From: Pseudomonadota bacterium
GTDB lineage: Bacteria; Pseudomonadota; Gammaproteobacteria; Burkholderiales; Burkholderiaceae_B
Reading direction: 5' to 3'
Assembly: GCA_023440825.1 (NCBI GenBank)
Contig: JAEXRL010000009.1
Coordinates: 248,001 to 312,000, forward strand
Length of the DNA stretch: 64,000 bases
The notes below the pieces were generated by a model that saw only the letters and a program-made list of their open reading frames with translations, had not been told where the DNA came from and did not search any database. Shown piece by piece: positions 42,898 through 51,035 of this stretch. The first letter of the stretch is position 1, and every line of letters starts with the position of its first letter. The translations under genes were made by a program, and so were the position numbers.

Positions 42898-44361
42898 TTA
42901 ATGCTGCGAGGCTAGGCTCTGATTCTCAGTGCTTGAGCTGGACTGGCTTGCAGGCTGAGCAGGTGTATTCACAATCTCGTGAGACTCACCGACAGGCGAA
43001 TGCATGCCATTGAAAAACAGATTCAACAAGATCGCTGCGACGGCAGAGAGCAAAATGCCGCTGTGCAATAAAGGCTGCAAAGAATCAGGCATGTTTTGCA
43101 AGAGGTTTTCAGAAACTAGCGGTACCATGCCAAAGCCTAGGCTAATGGCAATAATGTAGGGGTTATAACGGTTTTTGCTAAGATCTGCCGAGAGCAGAAT
43201 TTTGATACCCGTTGAGGCCACCATACCGAACATCACTATGCCTGCACCGCCCAACACATAGTGAGGTATGGACGCGACGACAAACGCCATCTTGGGGAAG
43301 ACGCCTAGCAAGATCAAGAAGACTCCGCCCATTACGCATACCCAACGGCTACGCACTCCAGTGACACTCACCAGCCCTACGTTTTGGGAAAAAGAACTGT
43401 GCGGGAAAGTATTGAGAATGCCACCTACTAAAGTCCCTAAACCATCAGTGCGTAAGCCGCGCACCAGATCTTCACGAGTGGGGTGGCGTCCGCATATGGT
43501 ACCCAGCGCTAAAAACATGCCCAGGGACTCGACCATAATGACGATCATGATCAGTGAAATAACGGCAGCAGCGCTGAAGTTAAAAGTAGGTAAGCCAAAT
43601 TCAAAGGGCTTGACGATGGCAAACCATTTGGCTTCTTCTAGCCCTGTAAAGGTGATGCGACCCATGGACAGGGACACGAGAAAGCCTGCCAATAAACCAA
43701 TTAGTACGGCCACGTTTGCCAAGAAGCCACGCGCAAATTTTGTGATGAGCAGTATCAGTACCAGCACACCTATGGCAATAAGCAGGTTTTCAGGTGAGCC
43801 GAAATCGGGATTTGCAACCATCAGACCTGTGGTGGGGTCTTTGATTTCAGGGTTACCACCACCCACCCAATTCAGGCCTACGCGCATCAGGGTAATACCA
43901 ATAACAGTAATAATGGTGCCGGTGACCACAGGTGGAAACAGGCCCATTAAGCGACTGAATACAGGCGATATTAAAATACTGAACGCACCAGCGAGAATAC
44001 ATGCGCCAAAAATCCCGGTGATACCTAGCTCTGGATTTTGCCCTATGGCAATCATGGGAGTGACGGCAGCAAACGATACCCCCATCATGACGGGTAAACG
44101 TATCCCAAAGATACCTGCGCCCCAAGACTGAATAATGGTAATGAGCCCGCAACACAATAAGTCGGCGGTGATGAGCAGAGTAATTTCTTCTTTGCTGAGG
44201 TTAAGCGCGGCGCCCACAATGAGCGGGACGGCGATCGCACCCGCGTACATAACCATGACGTGCTGCAAGCCCAGTGTAGCCAAGCGGCTAAACGGCAATA
44301 CCTCGTCTACTCCACCTGGCTCGCAGAGTGAGTCTGAATTTGCCTGAGTATTAGCTGACAT
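42898..44361 (-). CDS. NCS2 family purine (xanthine/urate) permease
   Basis: 487 residues from the ATG at 44361, after AAGGAG at 10-11 nt. About 12 to 14 membrane helices are present with the NCS2 segment NTFPHSSFSQNVGLV and VESLGMFLALG, in which the glutamate corresponds to the substrate-binding helix of XanQ/UacT. The N-terminus FSRLATLGLQHVMVMYAGAIA is typical. Likely substrates are xanthine or urate given the ureide genes downstream. It is upstream of the Tsx-like porin on the same strand. Confidence 0.9.
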   Translation of the reverse strand: MSANTQANSDSLCEPGGVDEVLPFSRLATLGLQHVMVMYAGAIAVPLIVGAALNLSKEEITLLITADLLCCGLITIIQSWGAGIFGIRLPVMMGVSFAAVTPMIAIGQNPELGITGIFGACILAGAFSILISPVFSRLMGLFPPVVTGTIITVIGITLMRVGLNWVGGGNPEIKDPTTGLMVANPDFGSPENLLIAIGVLVLILLITKFARGFLANVAVLIGLLAGFLVSLSMGRITFTGLEEAKWFAIVKPFEFGLPTFNFSAAAVISLIMIVIMVESLGMFLALGTICGRHPTREDLVRGLRTDGLGTLVGGILNTFPHSSFSQNVGLVSVTGVRSRWVCVMGGVFLILLGVFPKMAFVVASIPHYVLGGAGIVMFGMVASTGIKILLSADLSKNRYNPYIIAISLGFGMVPLVSENLLQNMPDSLQPLLHSGILLSAVAAILLNLFFNGMHSPVGESHEIVNTPAQPASQSSSSTENQSLASQH

Positions 44362-44505
44362 CCGAAGAGTCTCCTTAGTGATACGTTGTTGACGCCGGTC
44401 GCGCAAAGAGGTGAAAAATTGCGTGGCACGACAGTGTCGAACAGCCCTATGTGATGCGGGAGTCGCGTTTCAGATGAACGTGTTCTGTGCATTGTTTGAG
44501 CTGAG

Positions 44506-44529
44506 CACGCTACGATGTCTGGTAGCGTG
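44506..44529 (-). promoter_or_regulatory. Hairpin in the leader of the purine permease
   Basis: CACGCTAC/GTAGCGTG forms an 8-bp perfect stem with an 8-nt loop, about 145 nt upstream of the permease start on the minus strand. The flanks GTTATACA and CTCAGCTCAAAC could pair weakly and leave internal loops. A riboswitch such as the NMT1 (xanthine) class is possible but I cannot confirm the consensus. Confidence 0.3.
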
Positions 44530-44927
44530 TGTATAACGGTATAGGATTGAGCAGTATTACTGGAAGCACCCTAGCATTGATAAGTGGAATATGAAAAAAC
44601 ATATAGCAAGCTTGAGCTAGCAGGGCGTTGCCCGTATACCGCTAGAGATAGCGGTTTTCATGAAGTCCAGGGTGCTAAAGACGGTGGTTTTCATCGGCTA
44701 AGGGAATATCCTAACTGTTTTTTTTATAAAAGTGTTCAGTGCGGATTTTGTTGCGTGTTTTTCGCTACAAAGCCTTAAGATATGCCGTTTTCCTCTATTT
44801 GTATGACTACAAATTATTAGACATGTCATGATATTTTTTATGTAAAAAAGACGTTTGTTAACGTATTTTTGTGTCATGCAGCGTTAAGAACGCAAAAAAT
44901 CACTGTGTGGCCAGAAAGCGTCAGGAC

Positions 44928-44951
44928 AAAAAAATCCCGGCCTGGGCCGGG
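44928..44951 (-). terminator. Rho-independent terminator of the ureide operon
   Basis: CCCGGCC/GGCCGGG on the minus strand, with a 2-nt loop, is followed by ATTTTTTT. It lies 23 bp after the tautomerase stop and ends the uraD-allA-aldolase-tautomerase run. Confidence 0.92.
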
Positions 44952-44973
44952 TGATAGCGATATAGCGAGCTGT

Positions 44974-45162
44974 CTATTTTTTATCTGACCACAGTTCACC
45001 TGCACTGGCCCAATCAGAACGTTTAACGTCGGTAAAAATGATGTCTACGGCATCCTTGGAGCAGCCCAAGACGCGGCATGCTTCTTGAGTCAGGGCTTGT
45101 GCTAATTCGCGTTTTACTTCTACGCTACGGCCTTCAAAGAGCTGTACATTAATTAAAGGCAT
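44974..45162 (-). CDS. 4-oxalocrotonate tautomerase-like protein
   Basis: 62 residues, the size of 4-OT subunits. The proline after the initiator methionine (MPLINVQLFEGR) is the catalytic Pro1 of the tautomerase superfamily once Met is removed, and basic residues follow as usual. It probably forms a hexamer and tautomerises a keto-enol substrate; none is obvious in ureide breakdown. It starts 24 bp after the class II aldolase gene. Confidence 0.82.
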   Translation of the reverse strand: MPLINVQLFEGRSVEVKRELAQALTQEACRVLGCSKDAVDIIFTDVKRSDWASAGELWSDKK

Positions 45163-45186
45163 GCTTGTGTCCTTAGTAGTAATGAG

Positions 45187-45960
45187 TTATCGGCAAAAAT
45201 TAGGGTCTTGCTGCCATACCTTACGTAGTAGGGCAGGCCATTCCAACTCCCCTTCTGGTTCGGGGTCGCAGGTCCATTGTTGCTGGGTTAGCTGGCAGGT
45301 GGCCTCGCTGGGACTGTGTAGTGGGGTATTACACGCCATAGCGGAAAGCTGAATGCGACAGGCACGCTCCAGTATATCCATACGTATATAGGCCTCAGCC
45401 ACCGTACGTCCGCAGGTTAGGCTACCATGATTGCGCAACAACATGGCTGAGCGCTGCGCCAACTGTGTGCTTAAACGCTTTTGTTCCGTGGCATCGAATG
45501 CCAGGCCAGCATAGTCATGGTAGGCCAGATCGTTCCAAAATCGTAGCGCATGTTGTGACAGGGGCAGTAAACCGCACTCTAGCGCCGATATGGCCATACT
45601 TGCCTCGGTGTGTAAGTGGATGACACAATGCGCGTCGGAACGGGCTCTGTGCACTGCACCATGTATGGCAAAGCCACTGGGGTTAGCTTGGCCGGCGCTA
45701 GGGTCTAGCGCGGTGCCTTGTGTGTTGATAGCCAAAAGGTTGCTGGCAGTGATTTCGTCAAAGCGCAGGCCAAAGCGATTGATCAGAAAGGCATCGTCGC
45801 GGCCAGGTAGCCGCGCCGAAATATGGGTATAGATGGTATCGTCCCAGCCTTGCTGGGCAGCGAGGCGGTAGGCCGCTGCCAGATCTACGCGGACACGCCA
45901 TTCAGCGATACTGATAGCGTCCGGTCGGTAGTCGTAGTAGGGCTGGCTACAGGTGCTCAT
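45187..45960 (-). CDS. Class II aldolase/adducin family protein
   Basis: 257 residues. The zinc ligands H115, H117 (CVIHLHTEASMA) and H178 (LLRNHGSL) match the fuculose-phosphate aldolase family; NRFGLRFDEITASNLLAI is the usual phosphate or substrate loop. Cofactor-dependent aldol cleavage or a decarboxylation is likely. It overlaps the allA stop by 4 bp (ATGA), so it is translationally coupled to ureidoglycolate lyase. The function in that setting is unknown; many Burkholderiales copies are generic. Confidence 0.85.
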   Translation of the reverse strand: MSTCSQPYYDYRPDAISIAEWRVRVDLAAAYRLAAQQGWDDTIYTHISARLPGRDDAFLINRFGLRFDEITASNLLAINTQGTALDPSAGQANPSGFAIHGAVHRARSDAHCVIHLHTEASMAISALECGLLPLSQHALRFWNDLAYHDYAGLAFDATEQKRLSTQLAQRSAMLLRNHGSLTCGRTVAEAYIRMDILERACRIQLSAMACNTPLHSPSEATCQLTQQQWTCDPEPEGELEWPALLRKVWQQDPNFCR

Positions 45961-46457
45961 GCTAGGGCGTCAATGATGGCGTGCTGATCCAGTTGAATAA
46001 CATCACAGTTATCACCCGGGCCTTTGCGGTCAATAACGATAAAGTCGCCCACTTTGTTCAGCGCCATTAAAGGGTGATGCCAGACACCGGTGGCGTAATT
46101 AACCCCTTGGGTACCTTGCGCTAAGAACAGGCGTAGGTCAGTAGCTTTTGGCGCTTCTCCTGCCGGTGCAACGATGACCAGATACGGTTCGCCATTAGTG
46201 GGGATGAAGGCTTGACTGGCTTTGGGATGACGCTCCATCATCTCTACGGTGAACGGTAAATTACGTGGAAGCCCACGGAAAATAGATACAATCGCTTTAC
46301 CGTCTGGGCCCGGCTCTATATTGGCTAGATCATGATAGCGTTCGGTGTTGCCGTCGTTAATGGTGAAGTGGTTCACCGTGTCAGAAACTTCAATGACATC
46401 GCCAAAAGGCGCAAACGCTTCGGCTGTGAGTGTTTCTAGTTGTAAAGTAATAGTCAT
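45957..46457 (-). CDS. allA: Ureidoglycolate lyase
   Basis: 166 residues of the cupin-like AllA family. LTAEAFAPFGDVIE near the start, NVTxx-like INDGNTERYHDLA and YATGVWHHPLMAL (histidines of the active site) are typical. It splits S-ureidoglycolate to glyoxylate and urea, directly feeding the gcl operon at 38994-40769. It is in an operon with the aldolase and tautomerase, and lies 153 bp after uraD. Confidence 0.95.
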   Translation of the reverse strand: MTITLQLETLTAEAFAPFGDVIEVSDTVNHFTINDGNTERYHDLANIEPGPDGKAIVSIFRGLPRNLPFTVEMMERHPKASQAFIPTNGEPYLVIVAPAGEAPKATDLRLFLAQGTQGVNYATGVWHHPLMALNKVGDFIVIDRKGPGDNCDVIQLDQHAIIDALA

Positions 46458-46610
46458 GATTATCCTTATGCTGAAACCACACTTCTGCTGGTCAGTGCAG
46501 CAGAAACGATTGAGTGATAGTCACCGGCAAAACGGGATCGTTAGCCACCTAGCAAGAAGTAGCCACGACTCCGCTTTGAAATAAGTCCCTAGATGGGCAG
46601 GTGTACTTAT

Positions 46611-47135
46611 TTAAGCAAACAGAGCGTCCAGACGGAAGCGTGCAATTTTGCCAATTTCTGTGAGGCAGGTCTGAAACTCGACCTTGGTGTCGTTTTCCAG
46701 ACGAGCATCTACCTTGTCCATAATTTGGTGGCGCGTCAAGCCTTTGACGGCAATAACGAAAGGAAAGCCAAAGCGCTCACGATAGCGTGCATTTAAACCA
46801 CGTAAACGCTCTAGTTCAGCAGCGGTACACTGATCCAGGCCTGCACCTTTCTGCTCGCCGGTGGAGTGCTCTGTGAGCGAGCCCTCTTCAGCCTCTTTGC
46901 CAGCCAGCTCGGGGTGCGCGCAAATAAGCGCTTTTTGTTCTGCAGGGTCGGCTTGCTCTACGACCTTAAGCATGTGACTATGTAAGGCCTCGACCGAGTC
47001 AAAGGGGCGTGCTGCCCAACTGCGCTCAGCCACCCAAGGCGAGTGCTCAAAAATGCCATCTAGATACTGAACAAAGTCTGCCTGATCTAGGTCGGTCAAG
47101 TCGCTCAGCTGATGGGTGGTAGTAGATTGGCTCAT
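46611..47135 (-). CDS. uraD: 2-oxo-4-hydroxy-4-carboxy-5-ureidoimidazoline decarboxylase
   Basis: 174 residues, all alpha. The catalytic histidine is H74 in CAHPELAGK, followed by S-x2-EQ in STGEQKGAGLDQ (91-102) and FGFPFVIAVKG, the OHCU decarboxylase signature. It converts OHCU, the UraH product, to S-allantoin. Neither UraH nor a uricase (or HpxO) is in the window. It is the first gene of the minus-strand ureide operon and is divergent from a LysR gene. Confidence 0.95.
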   Translation of the reverse strand: MSQSTTTHQLSDLTDLDQADFVQYLDGIFEHSPWVAERSWAARPFDSVEALHSHMLKVVEQADPAEQKALICAHPELAGKEAEEGSLTEHSTGEQKGAGLDQCTAAELERLRGLNARYRERFGFPFVIAVKGLTRHQIMDKVDARLENDTKVEFQTCLTEIGKIARFRLDALFA

Positions 47136-47340
47136 GTGTAATTCCCTTAATTTTTCAGGTGCCGGCGCGGTCAGCGGGGCTGACTTTTAAGATGTACAGA
47201 GATACTGAATGAAACCTTACTGCTTAGTTTAGGCTTAAATTACAGTACGGGTTGCCGAGTCGTTTAAAGTCTCCAGACCTGATGTTTTCTTTCTTGATAA
47301 TTAGGCAGTTTAAGATTTTTGCTCATAAATAAAATAGAAT

Positions 47341-47365
47341 TAGCCTTATAACTGATATACGGCTA
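47341..47365. promoter_or_regulatory. Inverted repeat TAGCC-N15-GGCTA in the uraD/LysR divergent region
   Basis: TAGCC (47341-47345) and GGCTA (47361-47365) are reverse complements; TAGCCTTAT and TAGGCTTAT also form a near direct repeat. The site is about 60-85 bp upstream of the LysR gene. Confidence 0.3.
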
Positions 47366-47425
47366 GGCTTATTCTGGCTTCATGCAATCATGGGGCAGAA
47401 AAATGATCTTGAAAGGAGATGATGA

Positions 47426-48379
47426 ATGGCCGCTAGACGTGGCGATAACCCTATGGATACCTACCTGCTCCGAGTCTTTTGCTTATTGATTACCGAGCGT
47501 AGTGTATCGCGTACCGCTTTCAAAATGAATCAGTCGCAACCCGCAATTAGTGCGGCCTTACGACGCTTGCGAGATATTATCGGGGACCCTTTGCTGGTGC
47601 GCGAGAAGGGCGGCATGGTGCCCACTGAACGGGCGGTCTCTTTGCTGGCCCATGCGAAAGGCGCCTTGGCAGAGATTGACTGCATGATCAATACGCCCGA
47701 TAGCTTTGATCCACAGGTCAGTCGTAGTGAGTTTCACATTGGCGCCCCTGATTATCTGGCTCCTGTTTTTGTCGGGAGCGTGGTAGAGCGTTTGCGCCGT
47801 GAGGCGCCCGAAGCGCGTCTTAGCTTGCATTCGCTAGATGCCAGTTTTGATTTTGAGCGCTCACTGGCTGAGGGTGACCTGGATGTGGTGATTGGCAATT
47901 GGCCTGAACCCCCAGATCGTATGCACTTATCAGTCTTGCTTGAGGATGACATCGTATGCCTGGTAGCGGCCACCCATCCTTTGGCTCGTAAGGGGATGGG
48001 GCAAGAGGATTATTTGCGTGCTCGCCATGTTGTGCCCATGCCGTATTCCTTGAATCAGCGCGGTGTGATTGATGTCACCTTGGCGGGCATGCGCATTCAG
48101 CGCGAGGAAAGCGTTGTAGTGCAGTCGTTTTCCTCTGCACCCTATCTGTTACAGAATACGGATCTGGTATTTACCACGTCGCGTCATTTTGCTGAGTTTT
48201 ATTGCCGGCTTTTGCCCTTGGCAATACTGGAGTCACCTATTGAGTTTCCGCCCATGCGTTTTTACCAGCTGTGGCACGAACGCAATCGCCACTCTCCTAG
48301 CCATCGCTGGTTACGGCGCTTACTGACCGAGTGTGGAAATCAACTGGCGCCTAGTGAAGCCTTGGTGCAAGCTCTTTAG
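47426..48379 (+). CDS. LysR family transcriptional regulator, divergent from uraD
   Basis: 317 residues. AAAGGAG lies 7 nt upstream of the ATG. The helix-turn-helix is RSVSRTAFKMNQSQPAISAA and the wing VREKGGMVPTERAVS, of the NodD-like group with a short recognition helix ending AALRRLRDIIGDPLLV. The divergent place suggests control of uraD-allA-aldolase-tautomerase. Confidence 0.92.
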   Translation: MAARRGDNPMDTYLLRVFCLLITERSVSRTAFKMNQSQPAISAALRRLRDIIGDPLLVREKGGMVPTERAVSLLAHAKGALAEIDCMINTPDSFDPQVSRSEFHIGAPDYLAPVFVGSVVERLRREAPEARLSLHSLDASFDFERSLAEGDLDVVIGNWPEPPDRMHLSVLLEDDIVCLVAATHPLARKGMGQEDYLRARHVVPMPYSLNQRGVIDVTLAGMRIQREESVVVQSFSSAPYLLQNTDLVFTTSRHFAEFYCRLLPLAILESPIEFPPMRFYQLWHERNRHSPSHRWLRRLLTECGNQLAPSEALVQAL

Positions 48380-48544
48380 CACATGGTACGCGACGCCGCC
48401 TTAGGCTGTGATTGAAAGCCAGAGGCGCTGCGGTAGATGTTGCTGCACACGTTTGTTTTGGTAACAAATAAAGCGACTAGTCACTGTTTCTAGCGCCGAA
48501 GATGTTGATAATAAAGTTTGTTTTTTATAAGGTCGGCTTTGTCT

Positions 48545-49678
48545 ATGCCTCACTTGGGGGAATCTTTAACCTGGCTGTATATCTGTGTCGTCGCCTTTAT
48601 GGTGGGTGGGCTCATCGTGTTCTCCGAACGTTGGCATGGCAAGCTAACCGGCGACTTTGATTTAAACAAGCCTCAAGCCAGTCACAGCAGACCGACGCCC
48701 CGGGTGGGCGGTCTGGCCATTCTAGCGGGCAGTTTTGCGGGCCTGATGGTACTTGGGCCGAGTAATATGACGCTTACTTGGTTATGGCCCGTGCTGTTTT
48801 TGGCGGCCATGCCCGTTTTTGTTGCTGGCTTGGTTGAAGACATCACCAAAGACGTGGGCTCGCTCAAGCGTTTATTAGCCGCTTTTTTGTCGGCTGCCAT
48901 TGCTTGGTGGCTATTGGGAGGGGTGTCGCGGGTAGGCGTGGACTGGGCCGACTGGATACTGGGATATTGGCCCATCTCTCTTTTATTTACCATGGTGGCG
49001 GTAGGTGGCTGTACGCATGCCTTAAATATTATTGATGGCATGAATGGCCTGGCAGGCATGATTGCCACCTTGATGGCCTTATCCTTGGCCTTGGTCGCCT
49101 GGCAAGTGCAAGACTATCCGATCTTACTGATAGCTGCCTCCTTGGCCTCGGCCACTCTGGGATTTCTGGTATGGAACTTCCCCTTTGGTAGGGTGTTTTT
49201 AGGTGATGGTGGTGCGTACTTTTTAGGCTTTATGCTGGCTGAGCTGGCTGTGCAATTAGTGGTTCGCAATCCTAGTGTTTCGCCCTTCTACGCCTTGGCA
49301 GTTCTTTTTTATCCCGTGTTTGAGACTTTATTTTCAATTTGGCGCCGACGTTTTAAGCGCGGAGTGCCAGTCGATCAGCCAGATGCATTACACTTGCATC
49401 AGCTGGTGTTTCGACGTTTGGTTAGGGTCACGTTCAGCCGTGGTCAGCGTGGTGCCGTACCAGCTTTATGTAATGCAATGACGTCACCCTATTTATGGGT
49501 ACTCGCCTTAATTGGTTTAGTGCCTGCAACGATATGGTGGGATAACGCGTGGGTGTTATCTGCCAGCATGCTGTTATTTGCATTTGTGTATATTTGGCTG
49601 TATGCCCGTTTAGTAACGTGGCGTAGGCCTTCTTGGTTGTTGCTCCCCTCTTTGCGACGACGTGTTGATCGTGAGTAA
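48545..49678 (+). CDS. wecA: WecA-like undecaprenyl-phosphate sugar-1-phosphate transferase
   Basis: 377 residues from the ATG at 48545; a TTG at 48518 would add nine residues. About ten to eleven membrane helices, with EDITKD (98-103), NIIDGMNGL (161-169) and FLGDGGAYF (219-227), are the catalytic and Mg-binding loops of the MraY/WecA family, and HLHQLVFRR is near the end. It transfers GlcNAc-1-phosphate (or a similar residue) to undecaprenyl phosphate and begins glycan assembly. WecA-type enzymes usually have about 350-380 residues. It leads the glycan locus; the next gene is 67 bp away. Confidence 0.88.
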   Translation: MPHLGESLTWLYICVVAFMVGGLIVFSERWHGKLTGDFDLNKPQASHSRPTPRVGGLAILAGSFAGLMVLGPSNMTLTWLWPVLFLAAMPVFVAGLVEDITKDVGSLKRLLAAFLSAAIAWWLLGGVSRVGVDWADWILGYWPISLLFTMVAVGGCTHALNIIDGMNGLAGMIATLMALSLALVAWQVQDYPILLIAASLASATLGFLVWNFPFGRVFLGDGGAYFLGFMLAELAVQLVVRNPSVSPFYALAVLFYPVFETLFSIWRRRFKRGVPVDQPDALHLHQLVFRRLVRVTFSRGQRGAVPALCNAMTSPYLWVLALIGLVPATIWWDNAWVLSASMLLFAFVYIWLYARLVTWRRPSWLLLPSLRRRVDRE

Positions 49679-49745
49679 TTTTTCGAGTTCTGCCTGGCAG
49701 CACAAGGTGCAGTAAGGGCAAAACAGGTGTATTTGGAGAAAGATT

Positions 49746-51020
49746 TTGAATCTTGAGAATGTCAAATTAGCTGTAATAGGTTTGGGCTATGTGGGTCTGC
49801 CTTTGGCCGTGGAGTTTGGTAAGCAGCGCCCCGTGATCGGTTATGACATTAATGCCCGACGCGTAGCAGAGCTCAAGGATGGTGTGGACCACACACTGGA
49901 AGTCGATTCCGACGAGTTGCAGCAAGCTCGGTTTTTGCAGTACTCCTGCGAAGTGACCGATTTAGCGGCTGCGAACGTGTATATCGTGACCGTGCCTACG
50001 CCCATCGACGATTACAAACAGCCCGACCTGACGCCTTTGATTCGAGCCAGTGAGACGCTGGGTAAAGTGCTCAAGCGTGGGGATATCGTGATTTACGAGT
50101 CCACCGTTTATCCCGGTGCGACCGAAGAGGATTGCGTACCGGTGCTCGAGAGCGTTTCGGGTTTACGTTTTAACGAGGATTTTTTTGCTGGCTATAGCCC
50201 TGAGCGTATTAATCCCGGTGACAAAACTCATCGTTTGCCTAATATCCGCAAGGTGACCGCGGGCTCCACGCCAGAGACGGCTGAGCTGGTGGATCAACTG
50301 TATGCTCAGATCATTACTGCCGGCACCTATAAGGCCAGTTCCATTCGCGTGGCGGAAGCGGCAAAAGTGATTGAGAACACACAGCGCGATGTGAACATTG
50401 CGCTAATTAACGAGCTAGCCCTGATCTTCAACCGTCTGGGAATTGATACTCTGGAAGTGTTGGAAGCGGCTGGTACAAAATGGAATTTTCTGCCATTCCG
50501 TCCGGGTTTGGTGGGCGGTCACTGTATCGGCGTTGACCCTTACTATCTCACGCATAAGGCACAGTCCATTGGGTATCACCCCGAAATTATTCTGGCAGGT
50601 CGGCGCCTGAATGATTCTATGGGAGCTTATGTGGCCTCGCAGTTGGTCAAAGCTATGACCAAAAAGCGGATACAGGTTCAAGGGGCTCGGGTGCTTATGT
50701 TGGGCTTAACCTTCAAAGAAAACTGCCCAGATTTACGCAATACCCGCGTTATCGACATTATTCAGGAGCTTAAGCAGTACGACGTACAAGTCGATGTGTA
50801 TGATCCTTGGGCGGATGTCGAGGAAGCGCAGCGTGAGTACGGTATTGAGCTAGTCAGTGACCCGGCTCAAAGCGCTTACGATGCCATAGTCGTGGCGGTA
50901 GCGCATCGTGAGTTCTCCGACCTAGGAGCCAGCGGTGTCAGGCAGTGGGGGCGTGAAGACCACGTCTTGTACGACTTGAAGTACGTATTTCCCCTCGCTG
51001 ATTCTGATTTGCGTTTATAA
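49746..51020 (+). CDS. tviB: UDP-N-acetyl-hexosamine 6-dehydrogenase (TviB/WbpO type)
   Basis: 424 residues. The start is a TTG (49746) after GGAGAAAG; its product begins MNLENVKLAVIGLGYVGLPL, which is the exact family N-terminus, so no ATG is needed. The NAD motif GLGYVGLP is at 12-19 and the catalytic C260 is in GLVGGHCIGVDPYY. TviB/WbpO enzymes oxidise UDP-GlcNAc or UDP-GalNAc to the uronic acid. It is followed 15 bp later by the C4-epimerase gene, the usual pair for UDP-GalNAcA. Confidence 0.92.
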   Translation: MNLENVKLAVIGLGYVGLPLAVEFGKQRPVIGYDINARRVAELKDGVDHTLEVDSDELQQARFLQYSCEVTDLAAANVYIVTVPTPIDDYKQPDLTPLIRASETLGKVLKRGDIVIYESTVYPGATEEDCVPVLESVSGLRFNEDFFAGYSPERINPGDKTHRLPNIRKVTAGSTPETAELVDQLYAQIITAGTYKASSIRVAEAAKVIENTQRDVNIALINELALIFNRLGIDTLEVLEAAGTKWNFLPFRPGLVGGHCIGVDPYYLTHKAQSIGYHPEIILAGRRLNDSMGAYVASQLVKAMTKKRIQVQGARVLMLGLTFKENCPDLRNTRVIDIIQELKQYDVQVDVYDPWADVEEAQREYGIELVSDPAQSAYDAIVVAVAHREFSDLGASGVRQWGREDHVLYDLKYVFPLADSDLRL

Positions 51021-51035
51021 GGGATAGTCAAGCTT

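Larger units (their letters stand above)
44362..44973. other. Long intergenic region upstream of the purine permease
   Basis: About 612 bp without a credible gene; a 64-codon frame at 44584-44778 has no coding character or ribosome site. It holds a hairpin at 44506-44529, another (ACCGCTA/TAGCGGT, 44638-44655) followed by TTTTC, an AT-rich stretch at 44780-44870 and the terminator at 44928-44951. Confidence 0.5.

Noticed and set aside
43268..44131. Long plus-strand frame (287 codons) inside the purine permease gene
   Set aside because: It is the exact antisense of a convincing membrane transporter gene, is rich in Thr, Pro and Lys, and has no ribosome site. It is a shadow of biased codons.
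44584..44778. 64-codon frame in the intergenic region upstream of the permease
   Set aside because: It has no ribosome site, odd composition (many Cys and Phe at the end) and lies in structured AT-rich DNA.
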